Of a stretch of DNA of 64,000 nucleotides, positions 23,914 to 34,199 are shown in pieces (positions within the stretch are counted from its first letter, which is position 1; each line of letters begins with the position of its first letter). The notes below the pieces were generated by a model, which was given only the letters and a program-made list of their open reading frames with translations, did no database searches and was not told the DNA's origin. The stretch covers positions 1-64,000 of the forward strand of contig NZ_JACSDI010000012.1 in NCBI RefSeq assembly GCF_022410515.1, read 5' to 3'. The position numbers and the translations under genes are program-made. This stretch comes from Shewanella cutis. GTDB taxonomy: Bacteria; Pseudomonadota; Gammaproteobacteria; Enterobacterales; Shewanellaceae.

Positions 23914-26900
23914 ATGGCTGATAAAACCTTAGAACTCGCCCTGCGGATCGTGGCCGAAGCCACGGGCACGCAGCATATTGCCGCCTTGGTCGATGAGCTT
24001 AAGCGCATCGGGGCCGAGTCGGATGCGGCGAATCCTAAGACACAAGCCTTAGCCGATGAAATTGATAGCGTTAGCGACGCCAGTCAAGCGGGCGCGAATC
24101 AAGTTGATGAACTCAAAAACAGCCTTGATCCCTTAAGTAACCAGCTCGACCAAGTTGCCCAAAGCGGCCGCAATACTCGCACGCAAACCGAGCAGCTCAC
24201 TAATGAGCTTAAGCCCTTAGCCACTGGGCTGGATGATGTTGGCGATAGCAGCCAATCGACCAGCCAAAAGGCCAATGTCTTAGCCAATAAGCTCGATGAG
24301 CTGGCTAATCAGCAAGACCTGATCAACACCTTTAAGCGCTCCCGCAATGAGCTTGAGCAACAAGAGCTTGCGGTTACAGCTGCAGCATTAGCACTGCAGG
24401 ACTTAAAGCAGCGTGCCAGCCAAACCGACGCCCCCTTTGTGCAGCTGGCTCGCTCCATCGATGTGGCCGAAAAAGAGCTGGAGCAGATGCGCACCGAGTT
24501 GGCGCAGCAATCGGCCAGTCACACTAAGTTGCAAAATGCCTTATCCAAATCGGGTATTGACTATAACAACCTCACCACCGCACAGCGCAAGTTAAGTAGC
24601 GAATTTGACGGTACTGGCCGCAATGTCGATAAGTTTGCTAATCAGTTAGATAAAGGCAATGCCAGTGCCCGCGATCATGCTGCCAGCCTGCGTGGTGTGA
24701 TCGGCCAAGTGACCGCCTTAGCGGGCGCATACTTGGGCTTTGATCGTGTAGCCCAAGCCGTTAAAGACATCTTTGCCTCTGGGGATCAATTCGAGCGCCT
24801 GGGCGTGCAGATGAACGCCGTGATGGGCAGCTTTGAATCTGGCCGCCAAGCTACCGCTTGGGTAAAGCAATTCGCCATCGATGTACCACTGCAACTCAAT
24901 GAAGTTAACCAAGCGTTTGTAAAAGCCAAAGCCTTTGGCCTTGACCCGATGAATGGCACTATGAAGGCGATTGTGGATCAAGCCTTTAAACTCGGTGGCG
25001 GGTTTCAAGAGGTCGAGGGGATCACCTTGGCTTTAGGCCAAGCTTGGGCAAAACAGAAATTGCAGGGCGAGGAGATCCTGCAACTGATTGAGCGCGGCGT
25101 TCCTGTGTGGGACATGCTGGCGAAGGTCACGGGCAAGAATAGCCTCGAACTGGAGAAATTAAGCAGCCAAGGCAAGCTGGGGCGTGATGTTATCCAAGCC
25201 CTTATCGATGAGATGGGCCGCGCCAGCAACGGCAGTGCCGCCGCGCAAATGGCTTTACTCAGTGGCCAAGTTTCTAACCTTAAAGATAATCTCACAAACT
25301 TTTACGACTTAGTGGCTCAGTCCGGCGCGCTTGATTGGCTTAAGGGGCAAATCAGCCAGCTAAACCAAGAGTTTGCCGCCATGGCAAGCGACGGCCGTTT
25401 ACAGCAATGGGCGCAGCAAATCAGCGATACCATCGTGAGTATTGGCTCTGCGGTGCAAGATGGCGCGGCCATGCTGTACCACTACCGTGATGAAATCGGG
25501 TTTGTGGCTAAGGCATTTCTCGCGTTAAAAGTTGGTAGCTATTTTAGTGATGTGATCGCGGGTGCTAATGCAGCCATTGGTGTGATGCGTCTGTATACCG
25601 GAGCTATTGCAGGCACAACAGTCGCCAGTGAAACCGCCACTCTAGCGGCTGGTAAATTAAAAGCCGCCTTAGCCGCTGCAGCTAAGGCGGGATTATACCT
25701 GGCATTAATCAATGAACTGGTTGAATTGGCGCGGGTGTACCAAGAGCTGCTGATCGCCGAAGAAGCCTTGGCTAAATCCAAACGTACAGCAGCGGCTAGC
25801 GCAAAACAGTTGGCGTTTTCCCTTAAGGATTTAAGCGAGCAAACGGGCGTAGCTTTTACCACTATGGCCGAGTTCAACAAGGCAGTGGATGACGGCAAGC
25901 TGATTTATGACGATGCCAGCGGTAAATGGAAGAACGCCGCCAAAGCTATGGAGGAAGTCAAGCAGGTTGCGGTTGAAGTGGTTGAACCCATTAAGCTGAC
26001 CGTCGATGAAGCGCTGCGCCTGACCTTAACATTAAGCGATCAGGTTAAAACCCTTGATGATGTTAAAGGCGGTATGGGCGGATTTATTCGCCAAATTGAT
26101 GCGGCCTTAGAACCTTTAAAAGCGGCGGGATCAGAGTATGCAGGCCATGTAAAACTGCTCACAGAGCTGCGGGCAAAATTTGAAGAGCAGCAAAGCTACC
26201 TCGATGCCACGGCCAAAGGGACTGCAGCGTTAGAGCAAGCCTATAAAGACTTAGGCATCACCAGCAGCCAAGCATTGATTGAGGCGACCAATAAGGCTGA
26301 GGCTGCTTTTAATCTTATCCGTAATAACCGCGAACCGCTTGAGCAGCAAAAGGATGCATTTTTAGCGTGGGCAAAAGCCGCGCTCACGGCTGCCGAAGCC
26401 ACTGGTGCTGTGGTACCAGAATCCCTAAAGGCGCAGGCGGCAACCCTTGGACTCTCTAAAGAGTTAAGTGATCTGACGGCTAAGCAGTACGGCTATAGCG
26501 ATAGCATTAAAGAACTCTCACCTGAACAGGCGAAGTTAAGCCGTGCCGTTGCCGAAACCGAAGCGCGCTTAAAACAATGCCGTGATGTGATGAATAGCTC
26601 GACGGTATCGAGCAAAGAAAAATCCAAAGCGCAACAGGAACTCATTAACCTGCAGGGCAAGCTGAGTGTGCAAACTCAGCAGCTTAGCGAAGTACAAGCG
26701 CTTGAGGCTGCTAACTATGAGCAGATCAAAAGTAAGTATGCCGCAGTGAGTGATGAGATGCTGAGGCTCGAAAAAGCCTATAAGGATGGCGGCATTACTG
26801 CTGAGGAGTACCTGCAGCAAAAAGAACGCCTAGTGCAAGTGCTCAACGTACTGCAACGCCTAATGGGCGGCTTGCAAGATGGTGAGCAAGAGACTGACGA

Positions 26901-27840
26901 ACAAGTCAAAGAGACCAACAAAACCTTAGCTGAGCAGCGCCAAGAGCTTGAGCAATTAGAGGAAACCACTGGCCGCGCCACTGAGTATGTCAACCTATTT
27001 GCGGGTGCGTATGCTCACCTCAATAAGCAATTTAGCTTTAACCAAGACAGCACCGAAAAGCTTAATGCTCGGCTCGATGAGCTGACCAAAAGCATTATGA
27101 ACAATATGCGGGTAAATACTGGCTTTTGGGGCGTGCTGGCACAGCTCAGTAACCAAGCCTTTATCCGCGAAAAGCAGATCATTAATGAAACCTTGCTGAC
27201 GCGTAAGTGGGCTGAGGAGCTTGAAAGCTCGACGATAACCCTTAGTCGGGTGAATCAAATCAGTCGCGAGTCCGGCTATTTAATCCGTGAATTAGGTGAT
27301 GAAGAACTTAAGCCGCTGCAGTCCGCCATTGATGCAACCCGCAATCGGATTCTTGGCCTGCGTGACGATATCAACGCTACCTTGGGCAGTCTCAAAGATG
27401 AGATGGATCAGCTCAACAATAACCAAGCTGCTATCGAAAAGCGCCGCTATGAGCAGCAACAGGCCGAGCTTAAGGCGCAGCTCGATGCTGCCCGAACCGC
27501 CCAGGATAATGAGTCCATTGCCAGTGCCCAAGAAGCCCTGCAACTCAGTCAGCAAATCTACGCCACCAAACTAAAACAAATCGAAGCCGAGGCTGCTGAA
27601 CGTAACGCACGGGCTAAAGATAGCGTATCAAGCAGCGCCAGTACCGCGACGAATTCCACGCGCAGCAATGCCAGCCAAGCGCCAGCGCCATCGGTCAACA
27701 ATCCAAACACTGGCGGCAGTGTGCAGGTGTATCGACTAGAGCTGGTGATGCCCTCGGGTAATGTGCTGAAGGCTGATTTATTGGATGAGTTTAAGCAACT
27801 GTTTTTACGCGAACTTGAACAGATTAAGGCGACATCATGA
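23914..27840 (+). CDS. tail tape measure protein
   Basis: A 1308-aa protein that sets tail length. Residues ~1-250 are coiled coil; the conserved tape measure domain follows (DQFERLGVQMNAVMGSFESG, VDQAFKLGGGFQEVEGITLA, GEEILQLIERGVPVWDMLA), then a hydrophobic segment (~540-605) and a long coiled-coil C-terminal half. By the rule of about 1.5 Angstrom per residue the tail would be roughly 200 nm (inference). ATG 23914; its TGA overlaps the next ATG. Confidence 0.95.
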   Translation: MADKTLELALRIVAEATGTQHIAALVDELKRIGAESDAANPKTQALADEIDSVSDASQAGANQVDELKNSLDPLSNQLDQVAQSGRNTRTQTEQLTNELKPLATGLDDVGDSSQSTSQKANVLANKLDELANQQDLINTFKRSRNELEQQELAVTAAALALQDLKQRASQTDAPFVQLARSIDVAEKELEQMRTELAQQSASHTKLQNALSKSGIDYNNLTTAQRKLSSEFDGTGRNVDKFANQLDKGNASARDHAASLRGVIGQVTALAGAYLGFDRVAQAVKDIFASGDQFERLGVQMNAVMGSFESGRQATAWVKQFAIDVPLQLNEVNQAFVKAKAFGLDPMNGTMKAIVDQAFKLGGGFQEVEGITLALGQAWAKQKLQGEEILQLIERGVPVWDMLAKVTGKNSLELEKLSSQGKLGRDVIQALIDEMGRASNGSAAAQMALLSGQVSNLKDNLTNFYDLVAQSGALDWLKGQISQLNQEFAAMASDGRLQQWAQQISDTIVSIGSAVQDGAAMLYHYRDEIGFVAKAFLALKVGSYFSDVIAGANAAIGVMRLYTGAIAGTTVASETATLAAGKLKAALAAAAKAGLYLALINELVELARVYQELLIAEEALAKSKRTAAASAKQLAFSLKDLSEQTGVAFTTMAEFNKAVDDGKLIYDDASGKWKNAAKAMEEVKQVAVEVVEPIKLTVDEALRLTLTLSDQVKTLDDVKGGMGGFIRQIDAALEPLKAAGSEYAGHVKLLTELRAKFEEQQSYLDATAKGTAALEQAYKDLGITSSQALIEATNKAEAAFNLIRNNREPLEQQKDAFLAWAKAALTAAEATGAVVPESLKAQAATLGLSKELSDLTAKQYGYSDSIKELSPEQAKLSRAVAETEARLKQCRDVMNSSTVSSKEKSKAQQELINLQGKLSVQTQQLSEVQALEAANYEQIKSKYAAVSDEMLRLEKAYKDGGITAEEYLQQKERLVQVLNVLQRLMGGLQDGEQETDEQVKETNKTLAEQRQELEQLEETTGRATEYVNLFAGAYAHLNKQFSFNQDSTEKLNARLDELTKSIMNNMRVNTGFWGVLAQLSNQAFIREKQIINETLLTRKWAEELESSTITLSRVNQISRESGYLIRELGDEELKPLQSAIDATRNRILGLRDDINATLGSLKDEMDQLNNNQAAIEKRRYEQQQAELKAQLDAARTAQDNESIASAQEALQLSQQIYATKLKQIEAEAAERNARAKDSVSSSASTATNSTRSNASQAPAPSVNNPNTGGSVQVYRLELVMPSGNVLKADLLDEFKQLFLRELEQIKATS

Positions 27841-28202
27841 TCACCCTAGACACTATTCAACTACCGCAATTTATTTGGCTTAACCGTATCGGTTATACGC
27901 CCTTTGTTTGCACGAGTGAGTTTGCCCTCGATGGTTCGCAGCATATCGAAGTAGCGGCTAAACAGGCTGGGCGTTCCATTGTGTTATTCAGTGATGGCGA
28001 ATCCATCAACCTATTTGAAGCCCTTGAAAACCACGCCAGCACGAAAGGGGCGACAAGCTTCAATCTGGATATTAACGGCACGGTATTTAACGTGATTTGG
28101 GATTACCGCGAACAAGCCATTAGTGGTGCTCCAGCCATTAACTACAGCGACAGCGCACCCGATGCTGTTGATGCCATCACCCTTAAGTTAATCACTGTTT
28201 AA
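27837..28202 (+). CDS. small tail protein after tape measure
   Basis: A 121-aa beta-rich protein, coupled to the tape measure gene by ATGA. By position it is a distal-tail or tail-tip adaptor (DUF1833/gpM-like place), but I see no clear family signature. Confidence 0.7.
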   Translation: MITLDTIQLPQFIWLNRIGYTPFVCTSEFALDGSQHIEVAAKQAGRSIVLFSDGESINLFEALENHASTKGATSFNLDINGTVFNVIWDYREQAISGAPAINYSDSAPDAVDAITLKLITV

Positions 28203-28214
28203 AGGCTATTTAAT

Positions 28215-30710
28215 ATGGCAACTTCCCCGACTCCAATTTCCCGCGATAGCTTAAAAATCTTCAAGCCCGAATTGTTAGGCTCAAGCAATGAGGCTGGCGG
28301 CCAGCGCACGAACAACGCTGTGCAATCAGGGCAGATTAACGAACTGTTTGATGCTATCTCTGATATCGATCATGCCCAATCGAGTATCGAAATAGCCAAA
28401 GCGTTCCCCACGCTTTACACCAATGACACGGGCAAGCTTAAGCAGGCCCATGTGTTTTTCAGTGAGCCGCCACTCGATCCGCTGGTAAACGTGTTTATGA
28501 TTGAATCCCCCGCGCTTAATGACGCCTCTCGCATGACCGATATGAAAGAAATTATCGAATCATCGGTTACTGCAGGGGAATTAATTCGTGAAGGCGGACC
28601 GGGCTTTCTGGTGAATCAAAACTCGTTTTCCTCCGATTATTTGCAGTCGTCATACCGCTTTAATGACCGCGACTACTGGAAAACCACCTATCTCACCGTG
28701 GGCCAAGTGATTTGTATTACCGTGGAATATACCGGGGTAGAAAATGCCGACTGGCCGCGCAAAACCCATTTTTGCAAAGTGATTGGCACTCGAATTGTTA
28801 ACGGCGAAGTGGGTACCGTGGTCTTTTCGCCGCCGATCCCTTTTGCCACCCCTTGGGCATCGCTGCAGGTTAATGGTCAAACCAAGTGTACTAAGTTGCG
28901 CTTATCTAACACCGCATCACCGCTTAAGTTCCATGGCGTGACTAAATTAACCGCCGTGGCCAATGGGGTAAATTTGGCCGTGGGGGCGACACAGTTATCC
29001 TTGCTGCCAGCCATTACCACCATACTGCCAAAGCCGGGCAATACTATTGTTGGCGGCAGTGAGAATGGTGATGCCACGGTAAGCCAAGTGATCCGCAAAG
29101 TGATCACCCAACCCGCCAGTAAAGGCACCTATAGCTATACCTTTACCACCCCGGATTTATTAACTGATGATAATGGCCTAGTTGCCGTTTCCACGGTACC
29201 TACGGCGAGTATGGGCGGGTATAACAGCTACATTCAATCGGTGACAGTTGGCACGGGTAATATCACAGTAACATTAAATTCAAACGTAAATTTTAATAAT
29301 GCGGCAACCGCAAGCCTGTTTTATGTGTCGTCCTATAAGTACAGCATCTATTCAAGTGTTAACCCGTTCCCAGCCAATAAGCAATTAACAGTAGGCAGTA
29401 TTAAGGGCCGTGCGGTGTTTGCGGATGCCAACTATGCCGCCCAAGATGTGTATGAAAGGATTAGTAGCGATAGCACCATAGGCAAGCTTTATGATGGCAC
29501 TGAACTCTTAGCCACCATTAACTACTTAACAGGCGCGGTGACTAAGCAAGTGGTTAGCCGTGGTGAGTTTACCTTTACCTATGCGGGATTGGTCGAATCG
29601 AGCGCCGCAGCGGCTGCAGGCGACAGTGCCGCAAAATTTACCTTGGCCGTGCCTAATCCCTTATTAGAAAGCTTTTATGTGCAAGTTGAGCGCATCTCAG
29701 ACCGTGCGCTGATTAGCGCCTCAGCCAATGCTCAAGGTGTGGTTGCGGGTAGCGGGATTGCTGGCAACATTAGCAGTGGTATTGTCGAACTGACCTTTAG
29801 CGCCCCTGTGGATTTAACTACATTGCGTTATGACATTAGCGACCAAGTACGGCAACTGCCACCGGCTGAGATTTACGGTTTAAACCCGCTGCGTATTCCT
29901 AACGATGGTATTGTGAATATGTTCCGCCAGTGGGGCACCGTGGCAATCTCACACTCACAAGTGCAGCAAGTTACCGCCACGCCTGGCACTGTGTATAACA
30001 TTCGCCAAAACGCCGCCTTTAGCGACATTACCGATGCTAATGGGGCGAGCCTATGGACCAGCGGAAATACCCATTTCACCGTCAATAAGGCTGCAGGCAC
30101 TGTCACCATTAACAGCGACTTTGCCGGATTTGCTGCGCCCTTTGTGTTAACCGATGTGATTAGCGAACTGGCATTAGTCTCAAGCTTTACCCAAAACGCC
30201 ATCGTGTTAGCTAAGCCATTATCCCGTGAATACCCGATAGGGGCCACCGTGGCCAGTGTGCAAATCCTTGGCGACCTGCAGGCCCGTGTCGGCCAAGTGC
30301 GTGATATGACCGCATGGGCCAATAACTGGGACGTTGACGGCGCTCAAGCCACGGGCAATTACAACTCAGTGGATTACCCGATAGAGGTGAAAAACAACAC
30401 CGCAGTAAACGAGGATTGGGCATTGATTATGACCAGTGATAGCGCATTCCGCTGCGTAGGTCGCCGCCTCGGCCAAATTGGTTCAGGCGATACCCTTAAT
30501 GATTTTGCCCCAATCAACCCAGTAACCAATAGCCCGTACTTTGTCCTCAGAAAAGGCGGTTGGGGCGGTGGCTGGCAAGCAGGCGAAGTGCTGCGCTTCC
30601 CAACCTTTGCCGCCTCAAAACCTATCATGCTGCTGCGTAATGTGCAGGTTGGCCACAGTCAAATCACCAAAGATAAAGCCGTACTGTCATTCTTTGGCAA
30701 TGAATCTTAA
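28215..30710 (+). CDS. large tail-tip or baseplate protein, unknown family
   Basis: An 831-aa protein, mostly beta, with many small residues. The segments ending KLTAVANGVNLAVGATQLSL and ASVQILGDLQARVGQVRD suggest repeated beta-sandwich modules. It is the largest protein after the tape measure, so it may be a tail-tip structural protein or receptor-binding scaffold. No recognised domain. Confidence 0.72.
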   Translation: MATSPTPISRDSLKIFKPELLGSSNEAGGQRTNNAVQSGQINELFDAISDIDHAQSSIEIAKAFPTLYTNDTGKLKQAHVFFSEPPLDPLVNVFMIESPALNDASRMTDMKEIIESSVTAGELIREGGPGFLVNQNSFSSDYLQSSYRFNDRDYWKTTYLTVGQVICITVEYTGVENADWPRKTHFCKVIGTRIVNGEVGTVVFSPPIPFATPWASLQVNGQTKCTKLRLSNTASPLKFHGVTKLTAVANGVNLAVGATQLSLLPAITTILPKPGNTIVGGSENGDATVSQVIRKVITQPASKGTYSYTFTTPDLLTDDNGLVAVSTVPTASMGGYNSYIQSVTVGTGNITVTLNSNVNFNNAATASLFYVSSYKYSIYSSVNPFPANKQLTVGSIKGRAVFADANYAAQDVYERISSDSTIGKLYDGTELLATINYLTGAVTKQVVSRGEFTFTYAGLVESSAAAAAGDSAAKFTLAVPNPLLESFYVQVERISDRALISASANAQGVVAGSGIAGNISSGIVELTFSAPVDLTTLRYDISDQVRQLPPAEIYGLNPLRIPNDGIVNMFRQWGTVAISHSQVQQVTATPGTVYNIRQNAAFSDITDANGASLWTSGNTHFTVNKAAGTVTINSDFAGFAAPFVLTDVISELALVSSFTQNAIVLAKPLSREYPIGATVASVQILGDLQARVGQVRDMTAWANNWDVDGAQATGNYNSVDYPIEVKNNTAVNEDWALIMTSDSAFRCVGRRLGQIGSGDTLNDFAPINPVTNSPYFVLRKGGWGGGWQAGEVLRFPTFAASKPIMLLRNVQVGHSQITKDKAVLSFFGNES

Positions 30711-30724
30711 TTAGGAGTCATATT

Positions 30725-31747
30725 ATGGGTTTTACACCAACAGTATATCGCTGGGATGATGCGGGCGCGCCTTCGATTGGTACTCGCAAACCTTCTGAAA
30801 TTATCAATATTTTGAAGAAATGCCTTGTTGATGGATATGGCTCTAAGCCGGGAGCCGGGTGGACTGCACCATTTCAGGATGCCTCTGCTAACAGCATTGT
30901 ATTGAGAAATTCCACTGAACATGGCTCTGGCGGTTTTGTAAAAATTTGGGCGAAAACGGCGGGTGACATAGCTAATGACACCTTATTTATGATTAATGCG
31001 CCCTTTATCGACTCAATCAATCCTGATTGGAGCACAACGCTGGGCGTGAGTTATCGCGACTTTTTCTTTCCGGCAAATAGTTATATTAATCGCTGGGCGA
31101 TTTATGCCACGCCACTGAGTTTTTATTTTGTCTGTTGGGGGAGTGGAACGGGTTATAACGTGGTAGCTGGTACAACAGCCACTATGCCTAATGTCTTTAT
31201 TGGAGATTATGAAAGTTTTGTGCCGGGTGATGTGAGTCGATTTATCGCCATATCTTCAAGCAGCCTTTCGGCGGACGTTCCGTTATCCAGTAATGGCGGC
31301 GGCAATGCTTTATTCTCTTTTAATTCTGGTTCTGTTTTAGGGCGGTTATATGAAACTGCCAGCTTTACAAATCCCAAGCTATTTTGCTTGCTACAATCAT
31401 TTCCATTTAACGCTGGATATGAAACAACGAAAGTTGCAAATACTCCTCCGCTTAATTTTAATATGTGTTTCTCACCAATATTCGTTGCTTTATCGTCAAC
31501 GTACATTAATGCCACCTCTACCGCCGTGCAGTATCTTGATAGCGCAGGAAACAACACTTGTCGCAGCATGTTACATCCTATTATGAGGGGGAAATTACCG
31601 GGCCTGCACATTTCATTATATTTTGGCTGTGCCAATGAGCTGAATATTTACACTTGGCAGGCGGATGGTATCACCTGGCACTTAATGCCTCAGTATCACT
31701 TTGGTGGTTCAAGAGTGTGGCTTTCAACGGGGGAATGGTATGCCTAG
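30725..31747 (+). CDS. tail-associated structural protein
   Basis: A 340-aa protein. The N terminus (WDDAGAPSIGTRKPSEIINI ... CLVDGYGSKPGAGWTAPF) matches a motif often seen in virion proteins of many tailed phages, where a copy sits next to tail-fibre genes. Codon use is more AT-rich than in the genes before it, suggesting recent exchange of the host-range region. AGGAG precedes ATG 30725. Confidence 0.7.
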   Translation: MGFTPTVYRWDDAGAPSIGTRKPSEIINILKKCLVDGYGSKPGAGWTAPFQDASANSIVLRNSTEHGSGGFVKIWAKTAGDIANDTLFMINAPFIDSINPDWSTTLGVSYRDFFFPANSYINRWAIYATPLSFYFVCWGSGTGYNVVAGTTATMPNVFIGDYESFVPGDVSRFIAISSSSLSADVPLSSNGGGNALFSFNSGSVLGRLYETASFTNPKLFCLLQSFPFNAGYETTKVANTPPLNFNMCFSPIFVALSSTYINATSTAVQYLDSAGNNTCRSMLHPIMRGKLPGLHISLYFGCANELNIYTWQADGITWHLMPQYHFGGSRVWLSTGEWYA

Positions 31748-32039
31748 TTTTACATTGCCATCCCTTACGCTTTCTAAAGGTGTATACCTTCTTGGGCAAC
31801 TCACGATAACCAATCAAGATAAGTTTGCAGAACGATACGCCGTGATTGATAGAGCGACTTTCTTCACCTTAAGGCTTGGCGATTTTCCGCCTAGTGGTGT
31901 CGTCAAGTTACTGTTACCACCCACTCAAGCAACAGACGGGGTGATTGTGGTCATTATGGATGATGACAAAAACTATAATGCTGAAATCGTTGATGGTGTT
32001 ACCTGTGAATTGGTTGATGCTAACCGTGTGAATCTATAG
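31740..32039 (+). CDS. small tail protein, unknown
   Basis: A 99-aa beta-rich protein starting at ATG 31740, which overlaps the upstream stop (TATGCCTAG) and follows GGGGGAATGG. It may be part of the receptor-binding module. No family recognised. Confidence 0.65.
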   Translation: MPSFTLPSLTLSKGVYLLGQLTITNQDKFAERYAVIDRATFFTLRLGDFPPSGVVKLLLPPTQATDGVIVVIMDDDKNYNAEIVDGVTCELVDANRVNL

Positions 32040-32041
32040 CT

Positions 32042-33841
32042 ATGACTGCTATTACGATTAATTTTAGCGGCCCATGGCTAAGCGCTCGTTCACCACTCAC
32101 TATTAATTTTAGTGATGAACCCACGCCAGAGATCCCAGAGGTACCCATTAGCCCGGGTACCATTGGCATTATGTGCGGCATAGGTATTGCGGTTGGGCCA
32201 AGTGTTGCACAGCTAGTCAGCATCGAGTCAGCCACCCAAAGCCATGCCACGCTAATCCGGCCACAATGGCAGGTTGGCCATGTGGCGCAAATGGTAACGG
32301 CCGCGTGGCAAGCTAAGGCATTAATGGGCATTACCGCCTCAGTAGTGTGGCGCTGGAATCAGTTAGTGCCATGTAATGTTGATGTGCTGTGGTTGGTACC
32401 CGATTTACATGCGGTGCAAGCTACTAGCCTATGGCTATCACCAGAATCGGTGCAAACCAGCGTTGCCATGCCATGGCGACAACCTGCAGCGACAGGGCAG
32501 ATTATCGCATTGGGTGATATGCAAGGTGAGTTAGTCGCGACTGAGGTTAAGCTTGCCCACACAAATATTCGTGCTGCAGGCGATATGCAGGGCATAGCAT
32601 GGGGGCCACATGCGGCGCGGTGGGTGTGCTCGAGCAAGTATCGACCACCCAAAGGCAAAGTCACCATTAACTTTAGTGATCCTTGGAAAGATGCCGCCAG
32701 CCCGATAGTGCTTAACTTTACCCCTTCACCAAACATTTGTTACTGGGATGATGGCGGCGGCCTGATAGGCACTAATCCATCATTACCCACCATTGATTTT
32801 AAGATCCCCATTGAACCGCAAATTAGAAGGAGTTATCTCATGCAGCCGCAAATTAGTTGTATTCGGGTAAGTGATGGTGCTGCGGTGGTGCTGAAATCGG
32901 TCTCTATCGCTAAGTCGCGTTCCCAATGGTCGAGCAGTGGCACTGTGGTGTTTTCATCCCGAATCGATGCCGAGCGTGCAGCTAATGAGTTACTAAAAAT
33001 TAGCATTAACGGCTATGACTTTTATCTGTTGTGTGAGTCCCCTAGCGAGTCCAAAGGCTTTGGTAAGCAAAGCTTTAGTGCCACTTGCCGAGGTCGTTTA
33101 GCGCTACTTGCCAGCCCACATAAGAAGGCGAGCAATTATGTGAATATGGCCTCCCACAGTTTTATCGGTTTGATGTCTGACATTGTGGCCAATACGGGCT
33201 GGTCGATTGCCAGCCGGATCTCCGATTTTACCATCCCCGCCAATGCCTTTAGTTATGCAGCTAAAACTCCCGCTGAAGCGCTGAATATGATGGCGGCGGG
33301 GATTGGGGCTATGCTCGATGTGAATGATGAAACCCAAACGATTACCGTGATCCCCCAATGGCCCGTGGTGCCTTGGAATACCGCAACTGCGGTGCCCGAC
33401 GTGATTTTACACGATGGCGTGATCCTCGATTTTAGTGAGCAAGTGGACATTCGACCCGATGCTAACGCGGTGTTTGTAAGGGGAGAGCAACAGGGCGTTG
33501 CAGCAAAAGTGAAACGCTTCGGGACAGCTGGCGACAACTTTTGTGTTGATATAGTGGACAAGTTAATCACTGATAACCAAGCCGCCAGAATGCGAGGCAC
33601 CACTGAGTTAGCCAATGCGGGTAATAAGGTGCAGACCTCAATACGCACTAAAGTGCTTGCGGATTTACCACCCATGCGACCAGGCATGTTAATTGGCGTT
33701 CGTAAAGGTGCCGAGGTGTTTAAGTCGGTGTGTGAGGCGTGGAGTATTAGCGCAACGGTGAGTGAGTCCACTGGCCAAGTGACAGTGAATCAAACCGTGA
33801 ATTTACTGAGGAATAAAGCTGCTAGTGGAGTGAGCGCATGA
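32042..33841 (+). CDS. tail hub/tip protein with duplicated TINFS modules
   Basis: A 599-aa protein. The C-terminal ~320 residues read like a tail hub domain (RVSDGAAVVLKSVSIAKSRS, AKTPAEALNMMAAGIGAML, RPDANAVFVRGEQQGVAAKV), as in the central tail protein of siphoviruses. The N-terminal ~270 residues contain a repeat: TINFSGPW and LTINFSDE near residues 4-25, and VTINFSDPW and IVLNFTPSP near 217-240. The two ends are joined by a Trp-rich stretch. Coupled to a 73-aa gene by ATGA. Confidence 0.75.
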   Translation: MTAITINFSGPWLSARSPLTINFSDEPTPEIPEVPISPGTIGIMCGIGIAVGPSVAQLVSIESATQSHATLIRPQWQVGHVAQMVTAAWQAKALMGITASVVWRWNQLVPCNVDVLWLVPDLHAVQATSLWLSPESVQTSVAMPWRQPAATGQIIALGDMQGELVATEVKLAHTNIRAAGDMQGIAWGPHAARWVCSSKYRPPKGKVTINFSDPWKDAASPIVLNFTPSPNICYWDDGGGLIGTNPSLPTIDFKIPIEPQIRRSYLMQPQISCIRVSDGAAVVLKSVSIAKSRSQWSSSGTVVFSSRIDAERAANELLKISINGYDFYLLCESPSESKGFGKQSFSATCRGRLALLASPHKKASNYVNMASHSFIGLMSDIVANTGWSIASRISDFTIPANAFSYAAKTPAEALNMMAAGIGAMLDVNDETQTITVIPQWPVVPWNTATAVPDVILHDGVILDFSEQVDIRPDANAVFVRGEQQGVAAKVKRFGTAGDNFCVDIVDKLITDNQAARMRGTTELANAGNKVQTSIRTKVLADLPPMRPGMLIGVRKGAEVFKSVCEAWSISATVSESTGQVTVNQTVNLLRNKAASGVSA

Positions 33842-34059
33842 GCAATATCTACCAACGCTTAGCGAACCTAAACCCTAAGCCACAACGCAGTGTAGCGACT
33901 GTAGTTAACGTGGCTAATGGCAGTACGACAGTGCAACACGCCGATGGGAGTTATCAAACCGTTTTGGGTGACTCAGTGGCTAGCGGCAAAGTGTATATCG
34001 TTGATGGGCAGATCCAAGGCCAAGCTGCCGATCTGACTTATGTAGAAATAGAGATTTAA
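33838..34059 (+). CDS. small tail-tip protein
   Basis: A 73-aa protein whose ATG overlaps the stop of the hub gene (ATGA). The sequence is beta-rich (SVATVVNVANGSTTVQHADG). Similar short proteins follow the hub gene in related phages, probably as a tip or plug component. The last gene of the structural operon. Confidence 0.7.
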   Translation: MSNIYQRLANLNPKPQRSVATVVNVANGSTTVQHADGSYQTVLGDSVASGKVYIVDGQIQGQAADLTYVEIEI

Positions 34060-34066
34060 AAGAGAG

Positions 34067-34199
34067 CGGTCTGGCAATGCTACCAACATTACCAGACCGT
34101 CAACACACAGGATTACACCCTGTGAGCCAACCAAGGCTCCCTCACCGCGTCGACACGGCGAACCGAGCCTAGCATAAAAAATCCTAAAAAAGGAGGCTC
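34067..34199 (+). promoter_or_regulatory. structured leader of the methylase gene with hidden ribosome-binding site
   Basis: Successive hairpins are visible: CGGTCTGG/CCAGACCG with inner AATG/CATT (34067-34099), CACAG/CTGTG (34106-34124), GAGCC/GGCTC (34124-34139) and a weak CCG/CGG one. GAGCCT (34165-34170) can pair with AGGCTC (34194-34199), which covers the AGGAGG ribosome-binding site of the methylase; GGCTC at 34135-34139 could compete for the same strand. In Mu, the mom gene is likewise held off by a leader hairpin until Com opens it. Confidence 0.5.

Noticed and set aside
24099..27574. Numerous 60-119 aa frames inside the tape measure gene
   Set aside because: They are typical shadows of a repetitive, stop-poor coiled-coil gene.
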